Positions 34,827 through 46,839 of a DNA stretch of 64,000 nucleotides are shown here, in pieces; positions within the stretch are counted from its first letter, which is position 1, and every line of letters begins with the position of its first letter. Below the pieces are notes generated by a model that made no database searches, was not told where the DNA came from, and was given only the letters and a program-made list of their open reading frames with translations. This stretch comes from Baylisascaris procyonis (Eukaryota; Nematoda; Chromadorea; Rhabditida; Ascarididae). The stretch is from positions 2,108,001 to 2,172,000 of the forward strand of contig JAZARR010000105.1 of the NCBI GenBank assembly GCA_037389465.1, in the 5' to 3' direction. The position numbers and the translations under genes are program-made.

Positions 34827-35584
34827 AGAGTAAAGTATATCCCTAGTAATCTGCTAAATCTAAATTTCAAATTCCTTCCTATAATGTTTTAGTGGGAAAT
34901 TTTCTTTCACAGTGTAGAGAAAAAGATGTGAGTTATAACTATCGATCAGAAATATTGGCGCGGAGGATTTTTTTAGAAAGAAGAAATGCCTTTGTCTAAT
35001 TCGTTTGGGACTATTTACGGTTCATATGATTTACTTTTTCTCTCTCTTCCTTCTCCCTTCCCCTTATTTGGCTCTCCTCTTCGTGAATAAATGAAGTCAT
35101 TCATTCCACTCATCGTTTTTTTTTTTAATCTAGGGACGTTCAAGACGACGATTTCGGTGAAAAACATTACAATTTCGATGTCGACGGTCACAATTATCAT
35201 GTTTTGAGGTTATTGTTGGGATCACTTTCACTATTCTCTTCCTTTATCTTTAATTTTTAGAGCATTTTTGCCTATGTGGAGCATTGTTATTGAGTAGGTT
35301 GTTCGTGGGGTGTTTGTTCATCGTTGAACTCGAGACATCCTTTTTTGACGTTCGCAATGTTATCATTGCAGCTGTCATTTATCACTTGTAACAAATAGCA
35401 GTTGATTTCGAAAAAGTGAATTAGGTAGTTGGGCTAATATCGATAGTTCTGCCCATCTGTTCAAGACTGTCGCCGGAGATAGATCAGACTAAAAAATTGA
35501 CGTGCATTAAATTCACTCCTCCCACTGATTCATGCACTCACCATTCATAAGCTCTAGCTCTTTCTTTTTGAATTTTAATCGCTG

Positions 35585-35806
35585 CTATGAGCGCACTTCG
35601 CTGTACGCTAGAAGCAAGTATACAAGAAAGAGGATTGGGACGAAGCCTGAAAATCCTTCCCTCCTATACGCAGAGATATCGAAGGCAGTTGGAGGAATCC
35701 GCTGAAAGACCATTCCAGCACAGTCTTGTCTGAACAAGTCTCGAGTCAGTGTGCTTGTGCTGATGAACTCCCGAGATACACCCTTTCTCACCCGGCCATG
35801 TGCCAT
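35585..35806. other. block open in several frames on both strands
   Basis: A + strand ATG frame at 35587-35733 (48 aa, begins MSALRCTLEASIQERG) and a - strand ATG frame at 35806-35585 (73 aa, begins MAHGRVRKGVSREFIS, ending in a hydrophobic segment) overlap completely. Both have reasonable codons. At most one is likely to be real; no motif decides between them. Confidence 0.3.
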
Positions 35807-35870
35807 TACAAAGATGTAACCGTTCGAAAGCTTTTCCGTTTCGTCACATCGTAGTCAGTACCCTATGCAG

Positions 35871-36301
<431 letters not shown>

Positions 36302-36742
36302 AATTACTGCGAACATCTTCAAAAATGCAAATTTCAAAAATACAAAAGCTTTAAAAAAAGTTCTCGTGGACATCCGAGAAGGTCTTTAACTATAAATAGG
36401 TTGTAAAAAGTGCTGAAGTAGATAAGAATGTGGGCATTTTTAGTTGCTAAGCACATAGATATCGGATTGTGAAGTAAACTGAAGAGTATAAAGAGTAAGA
36501 CCCTCAGGAATCGAATGTTTTAAGGCATTGCGACTGCCATTACAAATTTGGCTAAACGTGAGTATGGCCAGCTTTGGGAGCCCAAAAACTTTTGAAACAT
36601 AGCAATGGCTTTCAAAAAATTTGCCTACTTTGGTCAGTGGAAGTCAATTTGCTAAACTGCGCAAGCGAAGCGAATTCAGCTATTAATGCGAGTGTTGTGA
36701 GGGTGGGTTTTGATGATGAAAAGAACGTTCAGGTGCAGTTAT

Positions 36743-36937
36743 TTAGAGTAATAACACAAGTGTTATAGGTAACCCCTTAACAGCCAGCATGGATTCTATT
36801 ATGAATAGTTGCGCCAAGTTTTCAGTAAGAGTAGCGCAACGTGCACAGATCTTAGTGAGAATCGACTGCCGACGATGGTCCAAGTAAGACTCCGGACTGA
36901 CTCCACTGATCTCACTTGCAGTATATGCACCATTAAC
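36743..36937 (-). CDS. 64-codon open frame, unknown
   Basis: On the - strand a frame without ATG is open from 36937 to TAA at 36743. It includes ASEISGVSPESYLDHRRQSI and ICARCATLTENLAQLF, a regular helical-looking pattern with a CxxC step and good codon use. It may be an exon or part of a decayed mobile element. No match recognised. Confidence 0.3.
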   Translation of the reverse strand, partial: VNGAYTASEISGVSPESYLDHRRQSILTKICARCATLTENLAQLFIIESMLAVKGLPITLVLLL

Positions 36938-36989
36938 CTATTTGAGCTCCGTGAGACATGAGTGCGGCCAATATTTTTCTTATTTTCAC

Positions 36990-39530
36990 CTGTTTCTTTT
37001 CGAATGCCTATGCGGAATCTTGAAATGTTTATGCGCCTACTTCCTTCATTTGGGCAGATTGAGGAGAGAATTCCTGCTGTTGTATATTGAGAACTAACTA
37101 TTGCCCGACAGCGGGTGATGAGGTCGTGTTGTTCGCCTTTATTTGATTTAGTCTAGATATCTGCTGATACCAAATTTTGGTTGCGTGCAAACATTTTAGT
37201 GAATATTCGACGACGAGTTTTGGAAACTCGAAATATATTGCGGACAAATTCAAGCTGTCTTCGTTGATGCAATGCTTTTATATTCGGCAGCGTTTTGCCC
37301 GACTTCAGTCATGTCTTTTTTCACTTCTTCATCCCTCTCCCTATTTCCCATTTCTTTTCCCTGCCTCGATGGCAGTCGTTTCCTGTTGTGTGAATGATTA
37401 TGAATCGCTTTCATCAGCTTATTATAACTGCAGGATTTCCGTGCCTTCTGTATGGTTTAGCTGCACTAAGCCTTATAAGACACACAGATCATATAATTGA
37501 ACCGGAAACGGGAAAGAGGGTGGCGATACACTTTTTGATAAAGGAACTGCACGATTGAAACGTATGTTATTTGAATTTAATTGGTGTATTTGTTGCGTTG
37601 TCTGCGATTTTAATTGTTTAAAACAGTTAACGATATTTAAGAATTTTTTTTTTTAAATTATTTCTTTTCTTTATAAATATCCCATGAACAAGAAATATAT
37701 AGATATTTGAAGGAACTTTGGGATAGGGAATGAGGCAGATTCAATGGTTCGAAAAGTGATATTCTGCTCTCAGTGCGCCAAAACGAGTCGGAAAATATGG
37801 TTTAGTTTAATAGAGAGAGCATTGGAGTGCAAATATTTTAAAATGAGCACAGGATTCAACTTTTCATGGAGAAGTCGCATTTCGAGGTTCCATATTCTTT
37901 TTGCCCTCTCCAACAGACCACACACGTACACACTATTCGTTCACTGTTTTTGATGCGTCCTTCTGCTTTTTTTTAGTAATTTAAGCTGTATTACATAGAA
38001 AAGAGGGGAGTGAAGCTTATGATGGTCATAGATTTCAAAACAGATGTGCATTTCAAAACATTTCACGAATGTGCACTGTATGATTGAGCCAGAATGAAGT
38101 CGCACAGGCTTCCTATGACAACGATCACATTATGCGAATACTTGCGGTCATATATATTTGATGAAGATTGTCTCATATGACTACTGATAATGGTTGTCGA
38201 AATTCTGAGTGGTGTCGGTGCTATTGGATATTAAATATGGGTATGGCCACATGCCATGAAGATAGAACTGATAAGGATAACAAAACGATAAGTAGATTAA
38301 ATTATATTTTCTGGCATTTCAAAGTAGTTCAAGTAAAATTTCGTTTTGTTGCAGTAGAAAAGCTTCATAGTAGTAATGAAGTTTTAAATTTTCTTATCGT
38401 CACTACTAAAGGTTTCGACAGGAACAAAGTTCTTCACAAAGAATATTAGATTTCAGCTTTAGAAAGTCCACTTAAAGGCCGAAGGTTCTAAATTTGACAT
38501 TTTAATAAGAAATTGTCTGCACAGGTTACGAAAATGTTCGCAGGAAATTTATTTCAAGTTTCAACTTGAGTTTATTTCAAGTTGAAGCAGTCTTAATCTT
38601 GAGAGTGCCTACCCATTTAGGTTTCAGGTACTGATCAAAAGTTGATGAGTAGCTTCAGAGATTGTGAAAGTCCCTTCACTTGAAGATGAATTAGACATTC
38701 GTGTTTAACCCACCAAGTGACCACTTACCATCTTTTCTTTACCGTTTAAAGCTTGTCTCACAGGATAAGAGTATCAGAGTTGAAGGTTTCTAAAAATATA
38801 TTCGATCTGATTCTTCGACATGCCCCGTTAATTCATTTAGATGATTTTGGACACCAACTAACACCAAATTTTGAGTTCTTTTTAAATGTAAGCCTGTGGT
38901 CACCCACTGAAGTTCTCATTTGCACATAGAGACTTTTAGCGTAGAACTTATTTGAGGGTGTCCACTTTATAATACCTGTAAGAGGGGACTTTTGCGCCGC
39001 TGGACATGTGTCACATACAGCTACGTCGTGATACGTTTCCGCATTGGATGCCTATTTGTTGTGGAATTTGCGCCTCGTTAAGTTCTGCAGCAGATTTTTT
39101 TTGCGGCACTGGCACTTGCGCCTTGATTAATTGCGTGCTTATTTTCTCGATACATTTATTAAGCTTTAACAACTTCTTCCGACGGCTTCACTATCCTTAA
39201 GCAAAACTTATGACTTACTAGATTGAGCACTTCCAAGCCCGTCCCTGAAATTCTGGAATAGGATTCATCAAATGAATCCAGCCTTATAAATATAAAATGC
39301 ATAAGAACTCATCTTTTTAGTCGATATATACTTTTTCATAAATTTTTGCTCAAAAGCGTTCTGAGTATCACTGTAAAAGATGCTTCTTATTGCCTACAAT
39401 CTCTTCCATCCGCTAGAAGAGGAAGGGATCATAGACTACCTCAAACAACCAGAAAGGGGACAGAGGAGTGGAGGACTAAAGATGAATGTTTTGTACCCAC
39501 TAACAGGGAGTTGTGAAATGAAATATTTTA
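36990..39530. other. long stretch without a supported gene
   Basis: AT-rich with scattered open frames (37.18, 38.17, 39.01 kb on +). A palindromic direct repeat of TTTATTTCAAGTT lies at about 38.55-38.58 kb. The 38.17-38.45 kb frame (93 codons) is AT-biased and lacks splice context. The DNA from 38.7 to 39.0 kb has fragments that look like broken coding sequence, but too decayed to name. Confidence 0.4.
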
Positions 39531-39544
39531 TTTCCTGATACAGG

Positions 39545-40662
39545 TTCATCATCGCACCTAAAATACGATGCCCTGTCCGTCGCCTGCTCTTGATTATCGG
39601 CCAACGCCCCAATTTGTGGCAATCTTGGCTTTCTTCGTTGCACCGCTCTTCTACATCGTAGGCAGCCTCGCGATCGGTCTTTTTTGGTTGATTGCGAGCG
39701 TGATCAAAATGATGTTCGACGATCTTCTATGTCGCATCTATACCGACGTTTCACCTTCTATTATTGTTGAAGAGGAAGTCACCCATATGTCCTCTTTTCC
39801 ACCGAGTGGTGAAGAGGAAAGTGAAGAGGTAAACTTATTACATGTTTATTTTTCACAGGACATGCTTTTTGTATCATTCGTACTATACATAGACGCATCT
39901 TCTTCCTTACCATCCTTCCCCTCTCCCTCCTCAAGACACATCGCATGCCCAACTTTGAAGGGAATTTTTGCATCGGTTTATTTTGCCGCTCGTCAAATGA
40001 GTGATCGTTACCCAAAAAGTTTATGTCAAATGAGTGATCGTCACCCAAAAAGTTTAAAAACATTTCTAACTCGCAACTCAGAAGTTGTAGTGAAAAATGA
40101 AAATAAATATGATTCAATGCACGAATCCATATTTGCATCGCAGTTGAAAGTTTTGGGAAATTTTATTGCGCAAACTCTTCAGCAAACCTCCCATAAGAAA
40201 TAGTGATAATGTCGCTGTCAAAAAATGTGAGCAATTTTGAGTGTTCGACGATGGGGGTTTCGGCGAGAATTTGGTGCGTGACAGAAACACTGAGATTGTT
40301 GAGAATTGCTTTGAACAGATAAAGCCCAATGTAAATAGAATTAGTGCAAAATTTAATAGAGGGTAAATAATGTGTATAAAATCCTATAAAGGCTAAATCC
40401 GTGATGCTGTCGCATATAAATACAGCGACGGATATATGGGCGGATCTTATGAAGTGTGGGTTCTTTGCCGTTGAGCATGAAGAAAGCATGCTGACTGTGA
40501 AAGCTTAGTGACTAGTGCAATAGACTTTAGAGTGAAGTGCTCGCAAGCGAGAGCGAAGAGACCGTCGACTTAGAGGATGCGTGCAAACGCGAAACCTTCT
40601 TGCCCGAGTTGCCAACCGAGCAGACCATATCAGATCACCCACATGAGGTTGGTATACACTGA
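39545..40662 (+). CDS. small single-pass membrane protein with acidic tail, unknown
   Basis: After the acceptor TTTCCTGATACAG (39544) a 23-base leader precedes ATG at 39568. Exon 1, 39568-39828, ends GAG/GTAAAC; exon 2, 40531-40662, follows GACTTTAG; both phase 0, giving 130 aa. Residues about 14-50 form one long or two short membrane segments (FVAILAFFVAPLFYIVGSLA, then IGLFWLIASVIKMMF). The tail is strongly acidic (GEEESEESEVLASESEET) and ends in a Pro/Glu part. Codon use in both exons is clearly coding. No homologue recognised; the layout suggests a tail exposed to the cytosol. The intron frame stays open from exon 1 to 40203, so an unspliced form would give a 211-aa protein with a repeat. 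Confidence 0.6.
39994..40059. repeat. two tandem 33-bp units
   Basis: CAAATGAGTGATCG(T/C)...ACCCAAAAAGTTTA is repeated with one change, starting at 39994 and 40027. The period is a multiple of three and in the open intron frame it gives the 11-residue repeat QMSDR(Y/H)PKSL. Confidence 0.9.
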
Positions 40663-40853
40663 TAGCAGATATCTTCAAGAGTTGATCGCCAGTAGACGTT
40701 TAGATGCTGTTTTATGCTGTGAACGTCGTTTACGGGTAATAACTGCAGTTTTCAATTTGAACTTTGTTTATTATAGTGGCAGTTTTTTGTAGTGACATTA
40801 ATCTAACATGTGGTATATCCTTCAATTACTGTGTATGTACTCCTTCTTTAGTA

Positions 40854-41003
40854 ATGATGGCAGCCCGTATTATGCTCGCTGATGCCGAACGATGCACCAA
40901 AATAACCGTTGATTGGGTTCTTGTTTTATCACTTGAAGGCGCTGACTTGCATTCGATTCCGCTCGTGATACAGCGGTCGTTCATGATTACTGGAGGTCAG
41001 TAA
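40854..41003 (+). CDS. candidate ORF or exon, 49 aa, unknown
   Basis: An acceptor TCCTTCTTTAG ends at 40851, two bases before ATGATG. The frame has good codons (MMAARIMLADAERCTKITVD, then a hydrophobic WVLVLSLEGADLHS) and ends in TAA at 41003; a donor GGAG/GTCAGT eight bases before the stop suggests it may be a spliced first exon. It lies 190 bp after the stop of the membrane protein at 39.57-40.66 kb, another operon-like distance. Function unknown. Confidence 0.35.
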   Translation: MMAARIMLADAERCTKITVDWVLVLSLEGADLHSIPLVIQRSFMITGGQ

Positions 41004-41810
41004 AGGCGTTGCTTATGAGCATTAAAAAACGATTTGATGGTGTTGCTGTGATGTGGATGCGGTAAGTGGTAGAAGAGGTATTCGACTAAGCATGAGTGGG
41101 TACCGGAGGAGCGTGCCTTAGCAACATATCAGTTAAGTTGTACAAATACAAATGGAGCAGTTGTATGAAAAGATTCGGTGGTAGTTGCCTTATTAGAAGG
41201 AGTGTCTCAATGATTATGCGCAAATTATTTATGAGGTCGTCTTTTGTGTCTGAGCGTTGAGGTAATTCGTTGTTGGCAAGCACATGAGCATAAGGGGTTT
41301 GTATTGTCAGTGAGAAATAAATTTGCCAGTGCATGCAGACACTCGAGTGTCATGAAATGTCATAGGGATGAATATCCTGTAGCGAATTAAATGAAGGAAT
41401 TCAGGTTTTTCTAGGACCAGGTGAATGAAGAGGATCAGCCGGTTCCTCGACAACGACTAACTTTATAATCGTAACGTGTATGAAGGATAATTTTGAGCTG
41501 GAGATTTTCCTAAAGTATTAATGAGTGAGCAGTGGTAAAGTTATTAGTTATGGTTAGACTTTATTATTTATGGTTAGATTGTGCTTTTGTTCTCAAGCAG
41601 TCGAACAAGAGAAAAATACGGACCCTATATAGCTCGGCAATGATCGAGATCCGGAATTATGAAAGAACTACAGCTTAAGTCTTCTTTCATCTGAAAACCC
41701 CCGAGTTAGGCTATTGCTGTTCGTTTTTCTCATTGTTCACGGGATCTGAAATGAGGTAAGGAGTGGAATATTTCAGAATCAGAAAGAAGGGGGCAGTTGA
41801 AACGAGCTAA

Positions 41811-42020
41811 GTGTTCAAAGCAATAGCAACAACATGCAAGGTTCGGCGGAAGATCGCACCATACCGCGGCTCGTTCGATGAAGTGTTCGTGGGTTGGAGG
41901 CGGACGCCGTCCGTTGAGTTCCGGGGTTCAAGCGGCAGCAAAATTTTTGTAACGGCGGAGTGCTGCCCTCCACCAAACATTCGATCTCGTCTTAAAGCGC
42001 CTCTTGTTCCGTTTTCATGG
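41811..42020. other. GC-rich island, coding-like in several frames
   Basis: About 180 bp near 50% GC or above. On + one frame is open from 41811 to 42179 and reads VRRKIAPYRGSFDEVFVGWR; on - another is open from about 42015 to 41811 and reads KILLPLEPRNSTDGVRLQPT. Neither has clear splice borders. It is probably a coding exon of uncertain strand. Confidence 0.35.
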
Positions 42021-42680
42021 TGCTTTTGGTTATCAAGTTTCCGGTGGCATTTTTCACATTTTTTCGCATTTTATTTGTTGATTTATGTTTTTTTGGTCGA
42101 AATACTTCCTTATATCCATGGCCTTCACAATCCACACGATTGTCAATTTCTATTACTGCACAATTTCGCATCAGGCTAAACAATGGGCTTGTCATGTGTC
42201 AACGAACACCGCCTTTACAAATGCGATTGTAAAATCGTAGAAGCAAGTGTCCAACAGTGATCTTGTTTCCCTCACACCATCTGTTTTGCATTTCAATATG
42301 GTTCGCATCCGATTGTCAAATGATGCGTAATGCAAATGAGAGAAAAGATTAAAAGAAATATTTGAAAGAAAGGAAAGAAGTGTGATGTTATGAATAGCAA
42401 ATAGGACCATTTCATAAAAGCATATTGATGAATTCAATTGCAACCAAATGCTATTAAAATGTAACGAAGCATTTCTCGCGTTCGGATGTTAAAAGTTGAG
42501 GAAGAGAAGCATCATCACAAAAGGTTCTAACAAAGAAACGAGGCATGCCCACCATTTTGCTGTTATCTAATAATAAAGAAAGCAATAAATCCATATGTTA
42601 ATCATCTTTTCCTCTTGCAGACTGAACAGGAAATACGGTTTTTTGTTACAAGCTTACTTTTTTGGAAAAAAAATTCATAG

Positions 42681-42809
42681 GATTTTTTGTGCATTTGTTC
42701 TCAAAATCTCTTATATGCTTACACTGACGAGGCAGATAGTGTACTTTCCTATCTGGATGGTCGCATGTGCGTTTATGCAAGCAAATTAAATGTTGGAGTG
42801 GCAGGATAA
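42681..42809 (+). CDS. candidate terminal exon, 42 aa, unknown
   Basis: After AATTCATAG a phase-0 frame includes AYTDEADSVLSYLDGRMCVY and ends in TAA. Codon use is good in its second half. A second, more hydrophobic frame follows an acceptor at 42620 (CCTCTTGCAG) over the same DNA, so the reading is uncertain. Confidence 0.25.
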   Translation, partial: DFLCICSQNLLYAYTDEADSVLSYLDGRMCVYASKLNVGVAG

Positions 42810-43703
42810 GAGGACGCCGGTCTAGTGATAAGGCGAGAAGTGCTTGATCAGTAAGGAAGTGAAGCCTATAACGGCCATTCTTAACTTTCAAGTCATGGCA
42901 CTTCTTGTTTGCGCAGTGGATGACGAATTAAGCGGGTGTGACGTCGCGATAACCATTTGAAGTTCGCATGGTGATGGTGAGCTGGACAAAAGGGCGAGTA
43001 GTGGTAGGGGAAGTAACTGTTGGCTGCTGGAAACCGCCGTTGGAAAGGAATGTAGCTGCCCTTTAAGACTGAGAATACCGTTGATAATGGCTCTTTGCAT
43101 GATAATTAGTATAGGATGTTTATCTAGCGGTAGTTGATGGGTTTCGAGAAGTGAACGATTAATATTTGATTGATGCGCAACACTCAACGACTGCTCAGAC
43201 GAGGATATGGGAAAGGGCAGAAGGCAACAAGGAGTGGCAGTGTGGTAGGTGAGGTGGCGATGGAAAGGGTAAACATTAATCGCTGTGATCGGTGTGTCAC
43301 TCCCGCCGCTTTTATGTAAACAGTAAACGATAAATGATGTGTGCTCCTCTCCCCTTGTGTATTATAATCGAGATTATACGACAGATGAGCTTAAGCTTTA
43401 TCATGAATTACTTAAGCAGGCTAGCATTCGTAATGCTACTGCTGGGAAGCTTGTTTGTGTTGTCCCTGCCGTTGAAATTGTATAATTGAAAGTGCCTCAT
43501 AATTAACCTCAATGCTTCCCTTCGTTATTCCGTGTTTCTCATGTAAATATGGACGTTACAGAAGTTGACGACGACTGTGATTGGATAGCGCCATGCACTA
43601 TGATGACGACTAAAAAACGCACTCTCTAATGGATGCCATAGTGGTTGCATTGTGACCTGTGAAGTTGTAGTACACTGCAAATAGAGTGAAAGAACTGTAA
43701 GTT

Positions 43704-44640
43704 TTGATCAAAGGTCGCAGTCGCCAATTCATCACGATCCCTCCATTCGCAAATAATACATTATTCACCAGTGTAATCGCTGCTGCTCACGAAAGGAACG
43801 CGATTGAGGACAAGCTGTTTGTGCGCATCATCATCTGCACTATAGATGTTGATGCTGAACCCTTTCTTTGTGAATGCGATCCATGACTTTGTTTGATAGT
43901 CACTTATCGTTTTACTGTGCATAGTTTGTGATACTGAACGACTCCACAGTGCGGTCCATAACTTCTATGCGGTCGATCATCCGCCGATGAAAGTGGACGT
44001 CTTGAACTATTGTGTGAATGTGCAAATTCTACCGATCGCTTGTTTGGGGTACTTTTGGAGTTTAGGGCGCATTCTGTTGCCTTAGATAGGGCTCAAACTA
44101 TGGAAATTATTAAGTTTATTGTCAGTGAAAGCTACGTCACTTTGGCTGTTTTCATTTTCAGGCAATTTAAAGGAGTACCCATGGGAGATAATGGCACTCC
44201 TGATATAGCTGGTCTTACTTTATCCATTATGGAATATCAATATGCCAAGATTTAACGTTTTAATGCTCTTTGTTGTAGATACGTTGATGAATTACTGATA
44301 TTCAATATCCATAACTTCAGAGTATTGCTGAATTAATTTGTGGAGACTCACTGCAGATTGAGGTTACATATAAGGGTAGCACAGTTGATTTTTTGGACTT
44401 AAACCTATATATTACGTGTAAAGGTGTCGTCTCAACCGTCTGACGGATCAATTAAGTTTTTCCGTGAATAAATACACTCAATTGAACAGTAACATCCCAC
44501 TGTTCATACACAAAAACCCTATAATTTCCCAGGTCTATGGATTAAGTAAATTGTGCTCATTTAAGGCAGACTTTATTAGTTAGAGTAAAGGACTACTAAA
44601 AATTATAAGGGCAAAGGTCTCAGTGTTTCTTTAATGGCAA
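43704..44640 (+). mobile_element. reverse transcriptase remnant, Penelope-like or related
   Basis: The + strand shows FRQFKGVPMGDNGTPDIAGL, the turn-and-motif B region of a reverse transcriptase of the GxPMG...SPxIA type, then in another frame RYVDELLIFNI, the catalytic Y-x-D-D region with Glu in place of the second Asp, then VDFLDLNLYI and SVNKYTQLNSNIPLF, which follow in this order in Penelope-like elements. Stops and frame changes separate the pieces, and the catalytic change and breaks make it inactive. The stretch from 43.70 kb (FITIPPFANNTLF) may be its upstream part. No GIY-YIG endonuclease or terminal repeats were recognised, so the class is tentative. It differs from the two LINE remnants. 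Confidence 0.55.
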
Positions 44641-44649
44641 AATTTTTAT

Positions 44650-45835
44650 ATAAAGCATTAATTATTAAGCTAGAATTAGTTTATAAGTTTGTGTACCCTA
44701 ATAGATAGGCTTGTTTTATGAAATTTCCAATGGACTTTAGTATCTTTCGCTTATCAACAATGCACGCGTAAGGGTATTATGATCTATACAGGTCTTACAT
44801 CTTCATAGTTAGATTGCTTTTACGATATATACAAAGATTTATTGATTAACACTTTTTAACATTACATTAGCAACGATACAATATTGACTAACATTTATTT
44901 ATTTAATTTTACTTTGTTCATTGTTATAGGTTGTCTTGTGTTATATTTACCATTTTTATTACGGAACTTATATTAGTATTTCTTCGTTAGAATCTTTTAG
45001 TGAACCGTAAATGTTATTCGTTTTGTTTCGATAGGTTTCACATCGAGCATAGACATAGAAATATTGCTCTACCCGCTACAGTACTGTTCTGTCTATGCCG
45101 TTAACATTGACACTTACATTTATCGATCATTAATCAACATCACCCTTCATGTCGAGTACGCATCTCTTGCTTTATGCCGTAACTATACGAATTTTAGCTT
45201 AGTATTTTTGGATATATCTCGCTTTTTAAATATATTTTTTACATACTCTAGTTTTTATACTCAATATTTCTTTTGCATCATTTTTAGACCTTGCTTTCCG
45301 TTTATTATGGTTTGTTCTCTCGTTTTTTATAACTCTTTACTTTCACATTTTAATATAACTTTCTACACGACTATTCACATATTTCTATTGGCAAATTTAC
45401 TCAAAACCTTTTATTTTCTTTTTTTTTTTCAATTTACCTAGGATTTTCATGGTCGTCACCAACATATTTCTTTTATAATAAAGTTGCTTTAATTTTTATT
45501 TCATTTTCAGTCTCTCTCATTTTATTTACTCTAAAATATCGCCTTTGGTTTCCACTATATAGCATTAGATTTAATATTATCTTTTAATACAATTATGGTT
45601 AAATATAGTAATATTTATCTTTTGGAGTATTCGAATTCAGCTTCATATAATACCTTAAATTTTATGGTAATTATTTTTTAAAATTAAGCACGTCTATATA
45701 TGTAAAGGTTTGTCTGCAGTTGAGGGTATATTAGGCGTAGGTGTCATATGTCTTTATTGCACGTTTGCGTGTATAGCCTTGTTATTATTGTTCTTCTCAC
45801 GTAACTTCCCCTGGACATTGGGCCACAAGCTCTTC
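44650..45835. other. very AT-rich stretch
   Basis: No supported feature. The open frame at 45064-45441 is composed mainly of Phe, Ile, Leu and Tyr codons and is expected from base composition. Confidence 0.6.
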
Positions 45836-45850
45836 TTGTAGAGATAGGAA

Positions 45851-46367
45851 ATGGAGCTCGATGGTGAAAGGGACTTGAGTTCTACTTGTCAAACGCCTGT
45901 TTCGGAGAAAAGGAAGAAAGCGGACTATGGCGATGAGGTAGGTGCCATTTTATGTAACCTTATATTTATCATGCATTTTTAATATAAGTTTTGTTTATAG
46001 TTTTCTTTTCCACTTTTCTCTCTCTCTCCCTCTCTCTCTTTCTACGCGCAATTAAGTTGTCTTTGCAACTTCTCATACTAACATTGTTATGCGTATGTTA
46101 TGCGTATTCTGACGATGGCGCGCACATAATTCAGATGCACATCTGAACGGATAAGGGCTGAAACGTGGCTATCTTTTATTCTCATAGGTAATCAGTTAAC
46201 GTTTTCCTTTTGCATCCTTAACATCCAGTCTCTTAACAGTGGTTATTACCTCTATGTTTATGCTCGCAAAATGTTTCCATTCACCTATGTGTCCTTAATG
46301 CTGTTTCTCCCAGAGTGCCATATTTGTCTTGGTCTCTATGCCTGTTGTGTATATAATGGACTATCAT
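45851..46367 (+). CDS. 5' end of an unidentified gene with a membrane-type mini-exon
   Basis: The acceptor CTCTTCTTGTAG ends at 45841, nine bases before ATG at 45851. Exon 1 (45851-45937, 29 codons, MELDGERDLSSTCQTPVSEK then RKKADYGDE) ends at GAG/GTAGGT in phase 0. A 54-nt exon at 46314-46367, between TTTCTCCCAG and the perfect donor GTAAGT, reads SAIFVLVSMPVVYIMDYH in the same phase. Together they give a charged N-terminus running into a hydrophobic segment. The next exon must be beyond the LINE remnant that starts near 46.8 kb; a phase-0 piece at 52023-52062 (ILVSLLQEKLEVE) is a possible continuation. Function unknown. The two matched splice borders are the main support. Confidence 0.5.
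46012..46044. repeat. (CT)n-rich microsatellite
   Basis: A short pyrimidine repeat of CT and CTCC units in the intron after 45937. Confidence 0.85.
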
Positions 46368-46839
46368 GTAAGTATGCGCTCTCTATTTAAACAAATATAA
46401 TTAATAATAACTCAAGGTACAGCTTCATTTATTTTTTTCACTAGAGAAGCTTTTGAATTTAAAAGTCTACCTATACATTTGTTTTATAAGACTGTAATAA
46501 GTAGTTAAGCGTATCTATGCATTTGCTTTACTTTTATGAAGCTTTTAAGCATTTGGCCATGGACTGTTTACTAATTCATTGTTTTGTTCTCTTTTATAAA
46601 ATCTCAGAAAATTAGTCTAATTTGGATAATTTGGTGGTGATCCCATACTTGGAGGTAACACCCTTCTTGCCAAACGATGCAACGATAATGACTGAATCTC
46701 GAATTGTAGAGAACTTTCCCAGAAGCAATGATGATAGCATCAACTTGAAAATAAATGCAAATATGTTTTTCCAAGTATCGAAACTGGCACGGGTGCAGAT
46801 GGCTGAGGAAACGCTCTGATAACTTATTTTGACTGATAA

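Noticed and set aside
45064..45441. 125-codon frame rich in Phe, Tyr and Ile
   Set aside because: It reflects AT composition; no splice borders, no domain.
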